Below, one piece after another: positions 63,789-64,000 of a stretch of DNA of 64,000 nucleotides. The translations under genes were made by a program, and so were the position numbers. The notes beneath the pieces are model-generated. The model made no database searches. It was given only the letters and a program-made list of their open reading frames with translations, and was not told the origin of the DNA. How positions within the stretch are numbered: position 1 is the first letter of the stretch; the number at the start of each line of letters is the position of its first letter. The DNA comes from Bin80 sp965261255 (lineage in GTDB: Bacteria > Bacteroidota > Rhodothermia > Rhodothermales > Bin80). The stretch lies in the NCBI GenBank assembly GCA_965261255.1, contig CBDHCQ010000004.1:1178001-1242000 (forward strand), in the 5' to 3' direction.

Positions 63789-64000
63789 CTACCAGGAGAT
63801 CTCCCATGCAACGACAATTGGTGTCCCCGAATTTTCGTCAACCTGACTCCCATAAGCGCGGCCTCCGCGTACCGTCATCAAGGACGTCCCTTTCGGAATT
63901 TGTGCGGTGGCCACCATTTCACCCGCGTCATTCAGTACGAGCCATGTGCTCGTCTGCTCATTTTCAGGTCTACTCAGCCCGAGCCATATATGTCCTGCGT
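63789..64000 (-). CDS. C-terminus of a 6-bladed beta-propeller protein (partial)
   Basis: The frame is open from the window edge (first full codon at 63998) to TAG at 63789-63791, about 70 codons. The translation includes GHIWLGLSRPENEQTSTWLV, LNDAGEMVATAQIP and MTVRGGRAYGSQVDENSGTP, ending VAWEIS W. This looks like the last blade of a secreted propeller protein in the style of the gene at 2235. The rest lies outside the window. The ~185 bases to the ABC gene hold nothing recognised. Confidence 0.65.
   Translation of the reverse strand, partial: AGHIWLGLSRPENEQTSTWLVLNDAGEMVATAQIPKGTSLMTVRGGRAYGSQVDENSGTPIVVAWEISW

Noticed and set aside
1..64000. CRISPR arrays and tRNA/rRNA genes
   Set aside because: No repeat-spacer pattern with regular spacers and no cloverleaf-like or rRNA-like sequence was found. 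The only short tandem arrays are the IS21 end and the 11-bp repeats, which have no spacers.

Overview
The window reads as a piece of a Rhodothermota/Balneolota-type member of the wider Bacteroidota group. Several secreted proteins end in a type IX secretion (T9SS) type A sorting domain with the NYPNPFNPST-like start. There is a PorV/PorQ-family porin, TonB-dependent receptors with and without carboxypeptidase-regulatory domains, FG-GAP/ASPIC (CRTAC1-like) lipoproteins, and split secD/secF. The assignment is inference from protein style; no rRNA or tRNA gene was seen.

Layout. 1-2120: right-hand part of an IS21-family element (istB partial, istA, multi-repeat terminus). 2.2-8.6 kb: a secreted 6-bladed propeller protein, a GH16 beta-glucanase with CBM6 and T9SS tail, and a CRTAC1-like lipoprotein with an adjacent TPR lipoprotein. 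8.6-14.8 kb: an accessory island. It holds an IS110/IS1111-like element broken by two amber codons, an intact AAA-type ATPase, three small unknown genes, gene remnants and about 200-bp repeats. Together these look like three decayed copies of one ancestral gene module, followed by a translationally coupled unknown pair. 14.8-29.9 kb: a long minus-strand run of a LacI regulator, CRTAC1-like lipoprotein, TPR lipoprotein, CBM9-like T9SS protein, TonB receptor, 1127-aa T9SS cargo, PorV-like protein and PpiC-type lipoprotein. This reads as a regulated glycan or organic-matter uptake locus without a SusD.

30.0-38.0 kb, plus strand: SGNH hydrolase, secD, secF, STAS protein, purA and a sensor histidine kinase. 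38.0-48.3 kb, minus strand: one giant polyketide synthase gene (3435 aa) with order KS-AT-DH-MT-ER-KR-ACP-KS-AT0. The last AT-like domain has lost its catalytic Ser and part of its fold, and no further carrier or release domain follows. This is the most striking single gene of the window.

48.3-53.4 kb: a tandem duplication of about 2.4 kb carrying two paralogous secreted Cache-domain proteins with T9SS tails. The first copy also holds a stranded 3' fragment of the neighbouring SAM hydroxide adenosyltransferase gene and has a private 11-bp tandem-repeat array upstream. 53.0-64.0 kb: SAM hydroxide adenosyltransferase with a TonB receptor, thymidylate kinase, an acidic lipoprotein, a BNR/sortilin-like secreted propeller, an M23 peptidase, a PduO-type cobalamin adenosyltransferase, a BtuD/FecE-type ABC ATPase, and the 3' end of another propeller protein.

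Boundaries and family names come from reading motifs by eye; no database search was possible.
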